64,000 bases of DNA from the NCBI RefSeq assembly GCF_016862995.1, contig NZ_BOOA01000028.1:1-64000 (forward strand). The letters run 5' to 3'. The stretch's first letter is position 1; the number at the start of each line of letters is the position of its first letter. The notes beneath the pieces were generated by a model, which was not told the origin of the DNA, did not search any database, and was given only the letters and a program-made list of their open reading frames with translations. Made by a program: the position numbers and the translations under genes. Shown piece after piece: positions 18,504 through 27,987 of this stretch. This DNA is from Acrocarpospora phusangensis. GTDB taxonomy: Bacteria; Actinomycetota; Actinomycetes; Streptosporangiales; Streptosporangiaceae.

Positions 18504-18533
18504 TACGCCACCGTAACTTACGCCATCGTAAGT
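18504..18533. promoter_or_regulatory. Tandem palindromic operator upstream of the desaturase
   Basis: ACTTACG-CCAT-CGTAAGT (18516-18533) is a perfect 7-bp inverted repeat. Just before it TACG-CCAC-CGTA (18504-18515) has the same core with 4-bp arms, and the centres are 15 bp apart. Position 32-61 bases before the desaturase ATG fits TetR repression, most likely by the adjacent regulator. Confidence 0.65.
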
Positions 18534-18727
18534 AAGGAAGCCCTAAGTTGTGACTGTATGGAACATGACCGTTGAACGACCATCTCGTGGCATTCCCCCG
18601 ACTTGCCACCAAACCCGCTTCGTGCTACCGCGCCCGGCGCGGACACGGGCGGCGATATGTCCACGCGTCTCGATGGCGCTCCCGGTAAGGTGGGGGCTGA
18701 TCGAACCCGGTGGAAAGGTTCGAGCTA

Positions 18728-18800
18728 TCCGGCGTTGGGTAATTGGCAGCCCGCCAACCTTTGGAGTTGGTTTGTCCTGGTTCGAGTCCAGGCGCCGGAA
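18728..18800 (+). tRNA. tRNA-Gln (UUG)
   Basis: Complete cloverleaf of 73 bases. The acceptor TCCGGCG pairs with CGCCGGA, discriminator is A18800. The anticodon arm is CCAAC-CTTTGGA-GTTGG with anticodon TTG at 18761-18763, and the T arm is CCTGG-TTCGAGT-CCAGG. CCA is not encoded. It lies in the spacer between the desaturase and glmU; the rest of that spacer (18534-18727 and 18801-18950) shows no gene. Confidence 0.95.
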
Positions 18801-18950
18801 CGCGGTGGAGGGTGGCGTGCTGGCGGTGATCGGTACCCGGCCAGGTAAGCTCACGTTGTCGAGTGGGTGACCGTGCGGTGCCTTGGCGGTAGCCGTACAG
18901 CATCCTGATCTAGACCCGTCTCACCAGCGGATCCGAGGGAGCTCCCACAA

Positions 18951-20399
18951 GTGAGTGCGCCGCGCCCGGCCGCCGTCATCGTCCTCGCCGCCGGCGAGGG
19001 CACGCGGATGAAGTCGAAGACCCCGAAAGTTCTGCACGAGCTGTGCGGCCGTTCCCTGGTCGGCCACATGCTCGTGGTCGCCCGGGGCCTCAGCCCCGAG
19101 AAGCTGATCGTCGTCATCGGCCACGCGCGCGAACAGGTGGAGGCCCATCTGGCCCGGACCTCGCCCGACGCGCTCCAGGTCGTCCAGGAGCAGCAGAACG
19201 GCACCGGCCACGCCGTCCGCACGGTCCTGGAGACGGTCGGCACCATTGAAGGAACGGTCCTGGTGACGTACGGCGACACGCCGCTGCTGCGCACCGAGAC
19301 CCTCGCCGCCCTGCTGGCCCGCCACGCCGAGGACGCCAACGCCGTCACCGTGCTCACCGCGAACGTCCCCGACCCGACCGGCTACGGAAGGATCATCCGG
19401 GACAACACCGGAGCGGTCCTGGAGATCGTCGAGGAGAAGGACGCCACGCCCGGGCAGCGCGCGATCACCGAGATGAACTCGGGGGTGTACGCGTTCGACG
19501 GCCTGCTCCTGGCCGACGCCGTGAAGCGCGTCTCCACCGCCAACGCCCAGGGCGAGGAATACCTCACCGACGTGCTGGCCATCCTGCGCGAGGACGGCCA
19601 CCGCGTCGGCGCCCACGTCGCGGCCGACTACATCGAGGTCGAGGGCGTCAACAACAAGGTCCAGCTGGCCTTCGCCCGCCGGGTGCTGAACGAGCGCATC
19701 CTCCACGGGCACATGCTGAACGGCGTCACCGTGATCGATCCGGCCAGCACCTGGATCGATGCCGAGGTCACCCTGGAGGCCGACGCGGTGATCCACCCCG
19801 GCACCCAGCTCCACGGCGCGACCCGGATCGGGTCCGGCGCCGAGGTCGGCCCCGCCACCACGCTCACCGACACGATCGTGGGCGAGGAGGCGGTCGTCCG
19901 CAACGCGGTCTGCTTCAGCTCCGAGATCGGCGCGCGCGCCTCCGTGGGCCCGTTCGCGTACCTGCGGCCGGGCACCCGGCTCGGTGCGAAGGGCAAGATC
20001 GGGACGTACGTGGAGACCAAGAACGCCACCATCGGCGAGGGTTCCAAGATCCCGCACCTCAGCTACGTGGGCGACGCCACCATCGGCACCGGCACCAACA
20101 TCGGCGCCGCCTGCGTCTTCGTGAACTACGACGGAGTCACGAAGAGCCACACCACGGTGGGCGACCACGTCCGGGTGGGCAGCGACAACATGCTGATCGC
20201 CCCCTTGGACATCGGCGACGGCGCGTACACGGCGGCGGGCTCGGTGCTCGTCACCGACGTGCCGCCGGGGGCGATGGCGGTGGCACGCAGCCGCCAGCGC
20301 AACGTCGAAGGCTGGGTGTTCCGCCGCCGTGCGGGCACCGCGGCGGCGGAGGCGGCGCAGCGGGCGCTCGACGAGGGGCAGGCCCAGCGTGGGCAGTAA
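18951..20399 (+). CDS. glmU: Bifunctional GlmU: N-acetylglucosamine-1-P uridyltransferase / glucosamine-1-P acetyltransferase
   Basis: GlmU makes UDP-GlcNAc for peptidoglycan in two steps. The 482-aa product has the N-terminal nucleotidyltransferase signature LAAGEGTRMKSKTPKVL and QNGTGHAV. The C-terminal left-handed beta-helix, made of hexapeptides (IGSGAEVGPATTL, IGEGSKIPHLSYVGDATIG), carries the acetyltransferase motif NIGAACVFVNYDG. The start is GTG 18951, preceded by GAGGGA. prs follows 67 bases downstream, the standard actinobacterial order. Confidence 0.96.
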   Translation: MSAPRPAAVIVLAAGEGTRMKSKTPKVLHELCGRSLVGHMLVVARGLSPEKLIVVIGHAREQVEAHLARTSPDALQVVQEQQNGTGHAVRTVLETVGTIEGTVLVTYGDTPLLRTETLAALLARHAEDANAVTVLTANVPDPTGYGRIIRDNTGAVLEIVEEKDATPGQRAITEMNSGVYAFDGLLLADAVKRVSTANAQGEEYLTDVLAILREDGHRVGAHVAADYIEVEGVNNKVQLAFARRVLNERILHGHMLNGVTVIDPASTWIDAEVTLEADAVIHPGTQLHGATRIGSGAEVGPATTLTDTIVGEEAVVRNAVCFSSEIGARASVGPFAYLRPGTRLGAKGKIGTYVETKNATIGEGSKIPHLSYVGDATIGTGTNIGAACVFVNYDGVTKSHTTVGDHVRVGSDNMLIAPLDIGDGAYTAAGSVLVTDVPPGAMAVARSRQRNVEGWVFRRRAGTAAAEAAQRALDEGQAQRGQ

Positions 20400-20466
20400 C
20401 GGATCGGATCAAGGCGCGGTCAGCCGCGTATCACCGGATTATCCCGGGCCAGGAGGAGCAAGTCGC

Positions 20467-21444
20467 ATGAGTGGGATTCAGACGATGGGTCAGAAGAACC
20501 TGATGTTCTTCTCCGGCCGGGCATATCCGGAGCTGGCCGAGGAAGTCGCCCGGAACCTGGGGGTGGAGATCACCCCCACCGCCCTGCGGGACTTCGCGAA
20601 CGGTGAGATCTACGTCCGCTACCTGGAGTCCGTACGGGGCTGCGACGCCTTCATCATCCAGAGCCACACCGCCCCCATCAACAAGTGGATCATGGAACAG
20701 CTCATCATGGTGGACGCCCTGAAGCGCGCCTCCGCCAAACGGGTGACCGTGATCATGCCGTTCTTCGGGTACGCCCGGCAGGACAAGAAGGGCCGGGGCC
20801 GCGAGCCCATCACCGCCCGCCTCATGGCCGACCTGTTCAAGCAGGCCGGCGCCGACCGCCTGATGTCCATCGACCTGCACACCTCGCAGATCCAGGGCTT
20901 CTTCGACGGCCCGGTGGACCACCTGTTCGCGATGCCGATCCTCATCGACTACCTGCGCGACAAGATCGACCCCGCCACCACCACGATCGTCTCGCCCGAC
21001 ACCGGCCGGGTTCGGCTGGCCGAGCGCTGGTCCGACTCGCTGCACACCCCGGTCGCCTTCATCCACAAGCGGCGCGACCTGGACGTGGCCAACCAGGTGA
21101 AGGTCAACGAGGTGGTCGGCAAGGTCCGCGGCCGCACCTGCGTGCTGATCGACGACATGATCGACACCGGCGGCTCGATCTGCAAGGCCGCCGACGCACT
21201 CTACGAGCACGGCGCCACCAACGTGGTGGTGGCCGCCACCCACGCCGTCTTCAGCGAGCCCGCCGTGGACCGGCTGAAGAACTCCCGCATCTCCGAGGTC
21301 GTGGTCACCAACACGCTGCCGATCCCGGAGGAGAAGAGGTTCGACAAGCTCACCGTGCTGTCGATCGCGCCGCTGATCGCCCGCGCCATCACCGAGGTCT
21401 TCACCGACGGCTCGGTGACGAGCTTGTTCGAAGGGGATTCCTGA
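20467..21444 (+). CDS. prs: Ribose-phosphate pyrophosphokinase
   Basis: Prs makes PRPP from ribose 5-phosphate and ATP, the precursor of nucleotides, His and Trp. The 325-aa cytoplasmic enzyme shows FANGEIYVR, the catalytic region GYARQDKKGRGREPITARL, the metal-binding DLHTSQIQGFF and the PRPP loop VLIDDMIDTGGS. ATG 20467 has a full AGGAGG (20451-20456) upstream; a longer frame starting inside glmU is excluded. glmU precedes it and rplY follows. Confidence 0.96.
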   Translation: MSGIQTMGQKNLMFFSGRAYPELAEEVARNLGVEITPTALRDFANGEIYVRYLESVRGCDAFIIQSHTAPINKWIMEQLIMVDALKRASAKRVTVIMPFFGYARQDKKGRGREPITARLMADLFKQAGADRLMSIDLHTSQIQGFFDGPVDHLFAMPILIDYLRDKIDPATTTIVSPDTGRVRLAERWSDSLHTPVAFIHKRRDLDVANQVKVNEVVGKVRGRTCVLIDDMIDTGGSICKAADALYEHGATNVVVAATHAVFSEPAVDRLKNSRISEVVVTNTLPIPEEKRFDKLTVLSIAPLIARAITEVFTDGSVTSLFEGDS

Positions 21445-21540
21445 GCCGATAGACTGCTCAGGTTGCGCTCGTAACGCCTTCCGCTAGGGCGGGTGAGGGG
21501 GAGCGCGTCATCCAGCCGACTCATCCCTAGGAGATGTGCC

Positions 21541-22161
21541 GTGTCCGAAGTCAAGATCACCAGCGAAGTCCGCGACCAGTTCGGCAAGGGCGCCGCCCGC
21601 GCCATCCGCCGCGCCAACCGCGTCCCCGCCGTCCTGTACGGTCACGGCACCGAGCCCCGCCACCTGAGCCTGCCGGGCCACGAGCTCCTGCTCGCGCTCC
21701 GCACCCCGAACGTGCTGATCAAGCTGGAGGGCGCGGTCACCGAGCTGGCCCTGCCCAAGGGCGTGCAGCGCGACCCGATCAAGGGCTTCCTGGAGCACGT
21801 GGACCTGCTCCTGGTCAAGCGCGGCGAGAAGGTCGTCGTCGAGATCCCGGTCACCGTGACCGGCGACGTCATCAGCGGCGCGCTGCTCGACCAGCAGATG
21901 ATCCAGGTGCAGGTGGAGGCCGAGGCCACCCACATCCCGAGCGGCGTCGAGATCGACGTCGAGGGCAAGGAGGTCGGTTTCTCGCTGCACGCCGCCGACC
22001 TGCCGCTGCCGTCCGGCACCTCCCTGGTGAGCGACCCCGAGGCGCTGGTCCTGCACGTCGTCGCCGCCCCGGTGGCCGACCTGCCCGAGGAGCCGGTCGC
22101 CGAGGCCGCCGCCCCGGCCGAGGCCGCCGAGGAGGCTCCCGCCGAGGCCGCCGCCGAATAA
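21541..22161 (+). CDS. rplY: 50S ribosomal protein L25/general stress protein Ctc
   Basis: L25 of the long (TL5/CTC) type binds 5S rRNA. The 206-aa product has an N-terminal L25 domain ([28 protein letters not shown]) and the C-terminal CTC beta domain (about 95-180), followed by an acidic Ala/Glu tail ([22 protein letters not shown]) usual in actinobacteria. GTG 21541 has AGGAG upstream. A hairpin terminator follows immediately. Confidence 0.95.
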   Translation: MSEVKITSEVRDQFGKGAARAIRRANRVPAVLYGHGTEPRHLSLPGHELLLALRTPNVLIKLEGAVTELALPKGVQRDPIKGFLEHVDLLLVKRGEKVVVEIPVTVTGDVISGALLDQQMIQVQVEAEATHIPSGVEIDVEGKEVGFSLHAADLPLPSGTSLVSDPEALVLHVVAAPVADLPEEPVAEAAAPAEAAEEAPAEAAAE

Positions 22162-22174
22162 CGGTCTTCAGCGC

Positions 22175-22206
22175 AAGCCCCACCCGGCCTCGCCAGGTGG
22201 GGCTTT
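22175..22206 (+). terminator. Rho-independent terminator after rplY
   Basis: AAGCCCCACC (22175-22184) pairs with GGTGGGGCTT (22196-22205) over a 10-bp stem with an 11-base loop, followed by TTCGTG. It sits 13 bases after the rplY stop and before pth. Confidence 0.8.
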
Positions 22207-22255
22207 CGTGTGTACGGCGTTAGAGTTCGAGATCCAGGGTGAGCGGGGAGACGTG

Positions 22256-22846
22256 GTGGATCGCTGGCTAGTGGTCGGATTGGGCAATCCCGGCGCGGAG
22301 TACGCGGCCAACCGGCACAACGCGGGCTTCATGGTGGCCGACGAACTGGCGGCCAGGGCCGGCGGCCGGTTCAAGGCGCACCGGGCGCGGGCCGAGGTCA
22401 TGGAGGGCCGCCTGGCCGGGGAATCCGTGGTCCTCGCCAAGCCGCTGTCGTTCATGAACCTGTCCGGCGGGCCGGTGAAGGCGCTGGCCGACTTCTACAA
22501 GACGACGAACCTCATCGTGGTCCACGACGAGCTGGACGTGCCGTACGGCGCGCTGCGCACGAAGCTGGGCGGCGGAGACAACGGTCACAACGGCCTGAAG
22601 TCCATCACCAAGTCGATGAACACGAAGGACTATCTGCGCCTGCGGTTCGGCATCGGACGTCCTCCCGGCCGCATGGACACGGCCGTCTACGTGCTGAAGG
22701 ACTTCGCCACGGCCGAGCGTAAGGATCTGCCTTTCCTGGTGGACCGGGCGGCCGACATGGTGGAGTCGCTGATCCAGGCCGGGCTGGAGCCCACCCAGAA
22801 CAAGTTCCACGCGGCGGACCTGAACCTGTCGGGCCCGCCGCGCTGA
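22256..22846 (+). CDS. pth: Peptidyl-tRNA hydrolase
   Basis: Pth cleaves peptidyl-tRNAs released from stalled ribosomes. The 196-aa product has [19 protein letters not shown] with the catalytic His and conserved Asn, [10 protein letters not shown], the catalytic Asp in [11 protein letters not shown], and [11 protein letters not shown] 22256 is favoured because GGGGAG ends five bases before it; GTG 22253 is equally in frame but too close. It completes the glmU-prs-rplY-pth series, though a terminator separates it from rplY. Confidence 0.94.
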   Translation: MDRWLVVGLGNPGAEYAANRHNAGFMVADELAARAGGRFKAHRARAEVMEGRLAGESVVLAKPLSFMNLSGGPVKALADFYKTTNLIVVHDELDVPYGALRTKLGGGDNGHNGLKSITKSMNTKDYLRLRFGIGRPPGRMDTAVYVLKDFATAERKDLPFLVDRAADMVESLIQAGLEPTQNKFHAADLNLSGPPR

Positions 22847-22848
22847 CC

Positions 22849-23421
22849 CTACTTCCGCCAGTCCATCAGGTTCTGGAAGAGCTCCGCCTGCTCGATGGCG
22901 TCGTCGAGGGCGTGGTGGGAGTGCGGGCGCGTGGACCGGAGCTCCTGCGGCATCTGGCGTTTGGTGGCCCAGCCGATGGGGACTCCGGCCCTGGCGGCGT
23001 ACAGGGTCTTGATGTCGATGCAGCGGGAATGCCCGAAAGGCGAGGAGCCCACGAAGTTCATGAAATACCAGTACATCCACATCCAGTCGTACGAGAGCGG
23101 ATAAGCCGCCAGCACGGGGGTGGATTTGCCGCACGTCTCGATGAGCCACGTGGCGGCGGCCTTCATGGCCTCCTGGGGGTCGCGGCCCTCGCGGACGAGC
23201 AGGTCGCGGTCCAGGCCGCAGACGGCCATGGCTTCTGGCACGAAATCATCGCTGATCGGCCGTAATTCCGCATAAAACGTGCTCGCGGTCGGGTCGCAGC
23301 GCTCGAACTCGCGGCCCCGCATGCGCCCGGCCACGGCCATCCCAAAACTCACCATCGAATACGGCCCCGGAATGGGACCGTCCGCCTCGATATCGACGGA
23401 AATGTAGGTTTCGGCTTTCAC
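22849..23421 (-). CDS. DEDDh-type 3'-5' exonuclease family protein
   Basis: 190-aa protein with the RNase T/DnaQ-like layout. The first acidic motif is SVDIEADGPIPGPYSMVSFG, a central aspartate lies in the SYDWMWMYWYF region, and the final motif HHALDDAIEQ supplies the catalytic His and Asp. It should cut nucleic acid 3' ends with two metal ions. DNA or RNA specificity cannot be told; the aromatic-rich MWMYWYF stretch is distinctive. It stands convergent to pth (2-bp gap) and divergent from the sugar transferase. Confidence 0.82.
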   Translation of the reverse strand: MKAETYISVDIEADGPIPGPYSMVSFGMAVAGRMRGREFERCDPTASTFYAELRPISDDFVPEAMAVCGLDRDLLVREGRDPQEAMKAAATWLIETCGKSTPVLAAYPLSYDWMWMYWYFMNFVGSSPFGHSRCIDIKTLYAARAGVPIGWATKRQMPQELRSTRPHSHHALDDAIEQAELFQNLMDWRK

Positions 23422-23501
23422 GGAATTCTCCCCAAGGGCAGCGCTAGCATGTCCAGCGGTCGATTAACGGTGGGTATGCGTACGGTTACACGGAGGCATG
23501 C

Positions 23502-24950
23502 GTGGGGGACGGCGAGGTGGGGGCGGTCGTCGTCGTTCGCCCGCGGGGAGTCGTACGGCGGGGCACCGCGTCGCCCGGATGGACGGTGCGGTATCGGGTG
23601 AGCGCGGCCGTGTCCGACATCATCTGTGCCTTTCTTGCCGGGGCCGCGGCGGTGCTGCTGCGGTTCGGGGAGGTCACTCCCTATGTGGAGCCTTACGTTC
23701 TGCTGAGTGGAACGCTCCCATTGTTATGGGTGATCGTCATGGGGCTCAACCGCGTATACGAGCCCAGACTGATCGGCGTCGGCTCCGAGGAGTTCCGCCG
23801 CATCGCCCAGTCCGGCATCGCGGTGATCGCCGCCGTCGCCATCGCCGCCTACGTCACCAAGACCGACGTGGCCCGCGGCTACGTGGTGCTGGCCCTCCCG
23901 CTCATGACCATCCTCACCCTCCTCGGCCGGTACGGCCTGCGCCGCGGCCTGCACCGCAGGAGATCCCGGGGCGGCTGCATGCGCAGGGTCGTCGCCGTCG
24001 GCCACCCGGAGGCGGTCGCCGACCTGGTCCGGCTGTTCCGCCGTGAGCGCTACCACGGCATGGACATCGTCGCCGCCTGCCTGCCCAAGGAGGGTCCCGA
24101 CGTCGGGGTTCCCGTGCTGGGCGACTTCTCCGACGTGCCCCTGGTGGTGAACAGCATCAACGCCGACACGGTCGCCGTGCTCGCCTGCCCGGAGTTCGAC
24201 GGGGTCGCGCTGCGGCGGCTGGCGTGGCTGCTGGAGCGAAGCCGTACGGACCTGGTGGTGGCGCCCGCGCTGATGGAGGTGGCCGGGCCGCGCACCACCA
24301 TCCGCCCGGTGGCCGGCCTGCCGCTGCTGCACGTGGAGCACCCGGAACTGGCCGGCGTCCGGCGGCTCATCAAGAACGGCTTCGACCGGCTGGTGGCGGG
24401 CCTGATCCTCGTGCTGCTGTCGCCGCTGCTGGCCGGCCTCGCCGTCGCGGTGAAGGCGACCAGTTCGGGCCCCGCGCTGTTCCGCCAGACCCGGATCGGC
24501 CGGGACGGCAAGGAGTTCACCATCCTCAAGTTCCGCACCATGGCGCAGGACGCCGAGCACCGGAAGATCCAGCTCGTCAGCGACGCCGACGGCGTGCTCT
24601 TCAAGATCCGGCGGGACCCCCGGATCACCCCGCTCGGCGCGCGCCTGCGGCGCTACTCGCTGGACGAGCTCCCGCAACTGATCAACGTGGTCAAGGGCCA
24701 CATGTCCCTGGTCGGCCCCCGCCCGCCCCTGCCCGAGGAGGTGGCCCGCTACGGCGACGACGTACGCCGCCGCCTGCTGGTCCGCCCCGGCATGACCGGT
24801 CTCTGGCAGGTGAACGGCAGATCCGACCTCTCCTGGGAGGAATCGGTACGGTTGGACCTGCGTTATGTCGAGAACTGGTCCCTGATGTTGGATCTTCAAA
24901 TCCTCTGGAAGACGTGGTCGGCCGTGGCACGCGGAGCAGGAGCGTACTGA
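23502..24950 (+). CDS. Polyprenyl-phosphate sugar-1-phosphate transferase (WbaP-like)
   Basis: Membrane enzyme of 482 aa that transfers a sugar phosphate from a nucleotide sugar to a polyprenyl phosphate, starting glycan assembly on the inner membrane face. The N-terminal half has four or five hydrophobic helices and a CoA-binding-like fold. The C-terminal catalytic domain has one helix (LVAGLILVLLSPLLAGLAVA), then FRQTRIGRDGKEFTILKFRTM, YSLDELPQLINVVKGHMSLVGPRP and the RPGMTGLWQVNGRS end, all typical of bacterial sugar transferases. GTG 23502 has GGAGG just upstream. It opens a plus-strand run into cysQ-cysD-cysN and is the likely first enzyme of the glycan locus. Confidence 0.92.
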   Translation: MGDGEVGAVVVVRPRGVVRRGTASPGWTVRYRVSAAVSDIICAFLAGAAAVLLRFGEVTPYVEPYVLLSGTLPLLWVIVMGLNRVYEPRLIGVGSEEFRRIAQSGIAVIAAVAIAAYVTKTDVARGYVVLALPLMTILTLLGRYGLRRGLHRRRSRGGCMRRVVAVGHPEAVADLVRLFRRERYHGMDIVAACLPKEGPDVGVPVLGDFSDVPLVVNSINADTVAVLACPEFDGVALRRLAWLLERSRTDLVVAPALMEVAGPRTTIRPVAGLPLLHVEHPELAGVRRLIKNGFDRLVAGLILVLLSPLLAGLAVAVKATSSGPALFRQTRIGRDGKEFTILKFRTMAQDAEHRKIQLVSDADGVLFKIRRDPRITPLGARLRRYSLDELPQLINVVKGHMSLVGPRPPLPEEVARYGDDVRRRLLVRPGMTGLWQVNGRSDLSWEESVRLDLRYVENWSLMLDLQILWKTWSAVARGAGAY

Positions 24951-24952
24951 GC

Positions 24953-25717
24953 ATGAAGACGATTCGCGACGACCACGCCCTCGCCGAAGATCTGGCGACC
25001 GAGGCGGGCGAGAGACTTTTACGGCTCCGCGCGCGGTACGGCTTCGACGACCCCAAGGCGCTCAAGGACGCCGGCGATCGCGAGTCCCACCGTTTCCTCA
25101 CCGAATCCCTGGAACGCCTGCGCCCGAGCGACAGTGTGCTGTCGGAGGAGGGCGACCGGCTGGACCCGGCCCGGTTGAAGGCGAGCCGCGTGTGGATCGT
25201 CGACCCGCTGGACGGCACCCGTGAGTTCGGCGAGGCCGGGCGGGCGGACTGGGCGGTGCACGTTGCCCTCTGGGAGGACGGCAGGCTCGCGGCGGGCGCG
25301 GTGGCGTTGCCCGCGCAGGGGCGTACCCTCGGGACGGGTAAGCCGCCGGTGTTGCCGCGCCACGAGGGGACCCGGTTCCGGATCGCGGTGAGCCGTACCA
25401 GACCGCCGGAGTTCGTGCAGAAGCTCGCCTACCTGGTCGGCGCCGACCTGGTGCCGATCGGCAGCGCGGGCGCGAAGATCTCCGCGGTGCTCACGGGCGA
25501 CGTCGAGGCGTACGTGCACGCCGGCGGGCAGTATGAGTGGGATTCGGCGGCTCCGGCCGCGGTCGCGCTCGCCGCGGGAGCGCACGCGAGCCGCATCGAC
25601 GGCACGCCGTTGACCTACAACCAAGCCGACCCGTCACTGCCGGATATCCTGGTCTCCCTACCGGATCTAGCGCCAACGTTGCTCGCTGGGATCCGTGACC
25701 TGCGTCGGCCGGTGTAA
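24953..25717 (+). CDS. cysQ: 3'(2'),5'-bisphosphate nucleotidase (CysQ, inositol-monophosphatase fold)
   Basis: 254-aa enzyme of the FIG superfamily. The metal site shows as SEEGDRLD and then WIVDPLDGTREFGE (motif DPLDGT), with the later W-D element seen as EWDSAAPAAVA. CysQ removes PAP, the product left by sulfotransferases, by hydrolysing it to AMP. The start ATG lies 2 bases after the sugar transferase stop and cysD follows after 26 bases, so it sits with PAPS synthesis genes; this context favours PAP phosphatase over inositol phosphatase. Confidence 0.9.
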   Translation: MKTIRDDHALAEDLATEAGERLLRLRARYGFDDPKALKDAGDRESHRFLTESLERLRPSDSVLSEEGDRLDPARLKASRVWIVDPLDGTREFGEAGRADWAVHVALWEDGRLAAGAVALPAQGRTLGTGKPPVLPRHEGTRFRIAVSRTRPPEFVQKLAYLVGADLVPIGSAGAKISAVLTGDVEAYVHAGGQYEWDSAAPAAVALAAGAHASRIDGTPLTYNQADPSLPDILVSLPDLAPTLLAGIRDLRRPV

Positions 25718-25743
25718 TCACCCCCAGATCAGAGGAAGCCCCA

Positions 25744-26658
25744 ATGCTTCAGCGCGACTACACGACGTCGCAGCTCGACGTCCTCGAAGCCGAGGCGATC
25801 CACATCATGCGTGAGGTCGCGGCCGAGTTCGAGCGTCCCTGCCTGCTCTTCTCCGGCGGCAAGGACTCGATCGTGATGCTGCGCATCGCCGAGAAGGCGT
25901 TCTGGCCGGCGCCGATCCCGTTCCCGCTCATGCACGTGGACACCGGCCACAACTTCAGCGAGGTCATCGACTTCCGGGACCGGCGGGTGGCCGAACTCGG
26001 CGCCCGGCTCGTGGTGGCCTCGGTGCAGGACTCCATCGACGCCGGCCGCGTGGTCGAGGAGACCGGCCGGCGGGCGTCGCGGAACCGGCTGCAGACCACC
26101 ACGCTCCTGGACGCGATCGAGGAGCAGGAGTTCGACGCGGTCTTCGGCGGCGCGCGCCGCGACGAGGAGAAGGCGCGGGCCAAGGAGCGCGTGTTCTCCT
26201 TCCGCGACGACTTCGGCCAGTGGGACCCGAAGAACCAGCGGCCCGAGCTCTGGAACCTGTACAACGCGAAGATCCGCAAGGGCGAGCACATCCGCGTCTT
26301 CCCGCTGTCCAACTGGACCGAGCTCGACATCTGGGACTACATCCGGCGGGAGGGCATCGAGATCCCGTCGATCTACTTCGCCCACACCCGCCGCGTCTTC
26401 GAGCGCGACGGCATGCTGCTGCCCGAGTCCGACGTGCTGGAGCGCGGCGACGACGAGCCGCTGTTCGAGGCGATGGTGCGCTACCGCACGGTCGGCGACA
26501 TCACCTGCACGGGCGCCGTCCCGTCCACCGCGAGCACGGTGAGCGAGATCATCGACGAGATCGCGGCGACCAGGATCACCGAGCGCGGCGCCACCCGGGC
26601 CGACGACCGGGCCTCCGAGGCGGCCATGGAAGACCGCAAGAAGGAAGGGTACTTCTGA
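25744..26658 (+). CDS. cysD: Sulfate adenylyltransferase subunit 2
   Basis: Catalytic subunit of the heterodimeric ATP sulfurylase, making APS from sulfate and ATP. The 304-aa product has the PP-loop LLFSGGKDSIVML, HVDTGHNF, GGARRDEEKARAKERVFSFRD and NWTELDIWDYI, all typical of CysD. Its stop shares a base with the cysN start (TGATG). No cysH, cysI or sirA is seen in the window, so the APS made here need not go to cysteine. Confidence 0.96.
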   Translation: MLQRDYTTSQLDVLEAEAIHIMREVAAEFERPCLLFSGGKDSIVMLRIAEKAFWPAPIPFPLMHVDTGHNFSEVIDFRDRRVAELGARLVVASVQDSIDAGRVVEETGRRASRNRLQTTTLLDAIEEQEFDAVFGGARRDEEKARAKERVFSFRDDFGQWDPKNQRPELWNLYNAKIRKGEHIRVFPLSNWTELDIWDYIRREGIEIPSIYFAHTRRVFERDGMLLPESDVLERGDDEPLFEAMVRYRTVGDITCTGAVPSTASTVSEIIDEIAATRITERGATRADDRASEAAMEDRKKEGYF

Positions 26659-27902
26659 TGGACATCCTCCGGTTCGCCACCGCGGGCTCCGTGGACGACG
26701 GCAAGTCGACGCTCATCGGCCGCCTGCTCTTCGACTCCAAGGCCATCTTCGAGGACCAGCTGGAGGCCGTCGAGCGCACCAGCCGGGACCGGGGCACCGA
26801 GTACACCGACCTCTCGCTGCTCACCGACGGCCTGCGCGCCGAACGCGAGCAGGGCATCACCATCGACGTGGCCTACCGCTACTTCGCCACGCCCAAGCGC
26901 AAGTTCATCATCGCCGACACCCCCGGGCACATCCAGTACACCCGGAACATGGTCACCGGCGCCTCCACGGCCGACCTGGCCATCATCCTGATCGACGCGC
27001 GCAAGGGCGTGCTCGAACAGTCGCGACGGCACGCGTTCCTGACCACGCTGCTGCGGGTGCCGCACCTGGTGCTCGCGGTCAACAAGATGGACCTGGTCGA
27101 CTACTCCGAGGAGCGGTTCGAGGAGATCCGCGAGGAGTTCACCTCGTTCGCGTCCAAGCTCAACGCCAGCGACCTGACCTTCATCCCCATCTCCGCGCTC
27201 CACGGCGACAACGTCGTCTCCCGCTCCGAGAACATGCCGTGGTACGAGGGCACCTCGCTCCTGCACCACCTGGAGCACGTGCACATCGCCTCCGACCGCA
27301 ACCTGGTCGACGTGCGCTTCCCCGTGCAGTACGTCATCCGCCCCCACAAGACCGAGTTCCACGACTACCGGGGCTACGCCGGGCAGGTCGCGGGCGGCGT
27401 GCTCAAGCCGGGCGACGAGGTCGTGCACCTGCCGTCCGGGCTGTCCACCAGGATCGCCTCCATCGACACCTTCGACGGCCCGGTGGACGAGGCGTTCCCG
27501 CCGATGTCGGTGACCCTGCGCCTCGAGGACGACATCGACATCTCCCGCGGTGACATGATCTGCCGGCCGAACAACCAGCCGGCCGCCAGCCAGGAGATCG
27601 ACGCGATGATCTGCTGGATGGCCGACGGCGTGAAGCTGCGCCCCCGGGCCAAGCTGACCATCAAGCACACCACCCGGACCGCGCGCGCCCTGGTCAAGGA
27701 TCTGCACTACCGGCTGGACGTGAACACGCTGCACCGCGACGAGACGGCCGCGGAACTGGCGCTCAACGAGATCGGCCGGGTCTCGCTGCGCATCACCCAG
27801 CCGCTGTTCGTGGACGAGTACGCCAGGAACCGGCTGACCGGCGGCTTCATCCTGATCGACGAGGCCACCAACGGCACCGTCGGAGCCGGGATGATCCTCT
27901 GA
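26658..27902 (+). CDS. cysN: Sulfate adenylyltransferase subunit 1 (GTPase)
   Basis: GTPase subunit that drives APS formation with CysD. The 414-aa product shows G1 GSVDDGKST, G2 region REQGITIDVAYRYF, G3 DTPGHIQYTRNM and G4 NKMD, then EF-Tu-like beta-barrel domains. It ends near residue 414 and has no fused APS kinase, unlike the CysNC of many actinobacteria; that activity is at 39544-40761. ATG 26658 overlaps the cysD stop by one base, so the longer frame from 26220 is a shadow of cysD. Confidence 0.96.
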   Translation: MDILRFATAGSVDDGKSTLIGRLLFDSKAIFEDQLEAVERTSRDRGTEYTDLSLLTDGLRAEREQGITIDVAYRYFATPKRKFIIADTPGHIQYTRNMVTGASTADLAIILIDARKGVLEQSRRHAFLTTLLRVPHLVLAVNKMDLVDYSEERFEEIREEFTSFASKLNASDLTFIPISALHGDNVVSRSENMPWYEGTSLLHHLEHVHIASDRNLVDVRFPVQYVIRPHKTEFHDYRGYAGQVAGGVLKPGDEVVHLPSGLSTRIASIDTFDGPVDEAFPPMSVTLRLEDDIDISRGDMICRPNNQPAASQEIDAMICWMADGVKLRPRAKLTIKHTTRTARALVKDLHYRLDVNTLHRDETAAELALNEIGRVSLRITQPLFVDEYARNRLTGGFILIDEATNGTVGAGMIL

Positions 27903-27987
27903 CTCTGGGTAGATCATTTAACGTTCCGTGAACATGTAGTTACTCTCCGCGCTAGCGTCGGCACGTTCCGCATCCACTTCGGGGGTC

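Noticed and set aside
26481-27917. 478-codon frame antisense to cysN
   Set aside because: Shadow of cysN; low-complexity His/Asp/Val composition and no motif.
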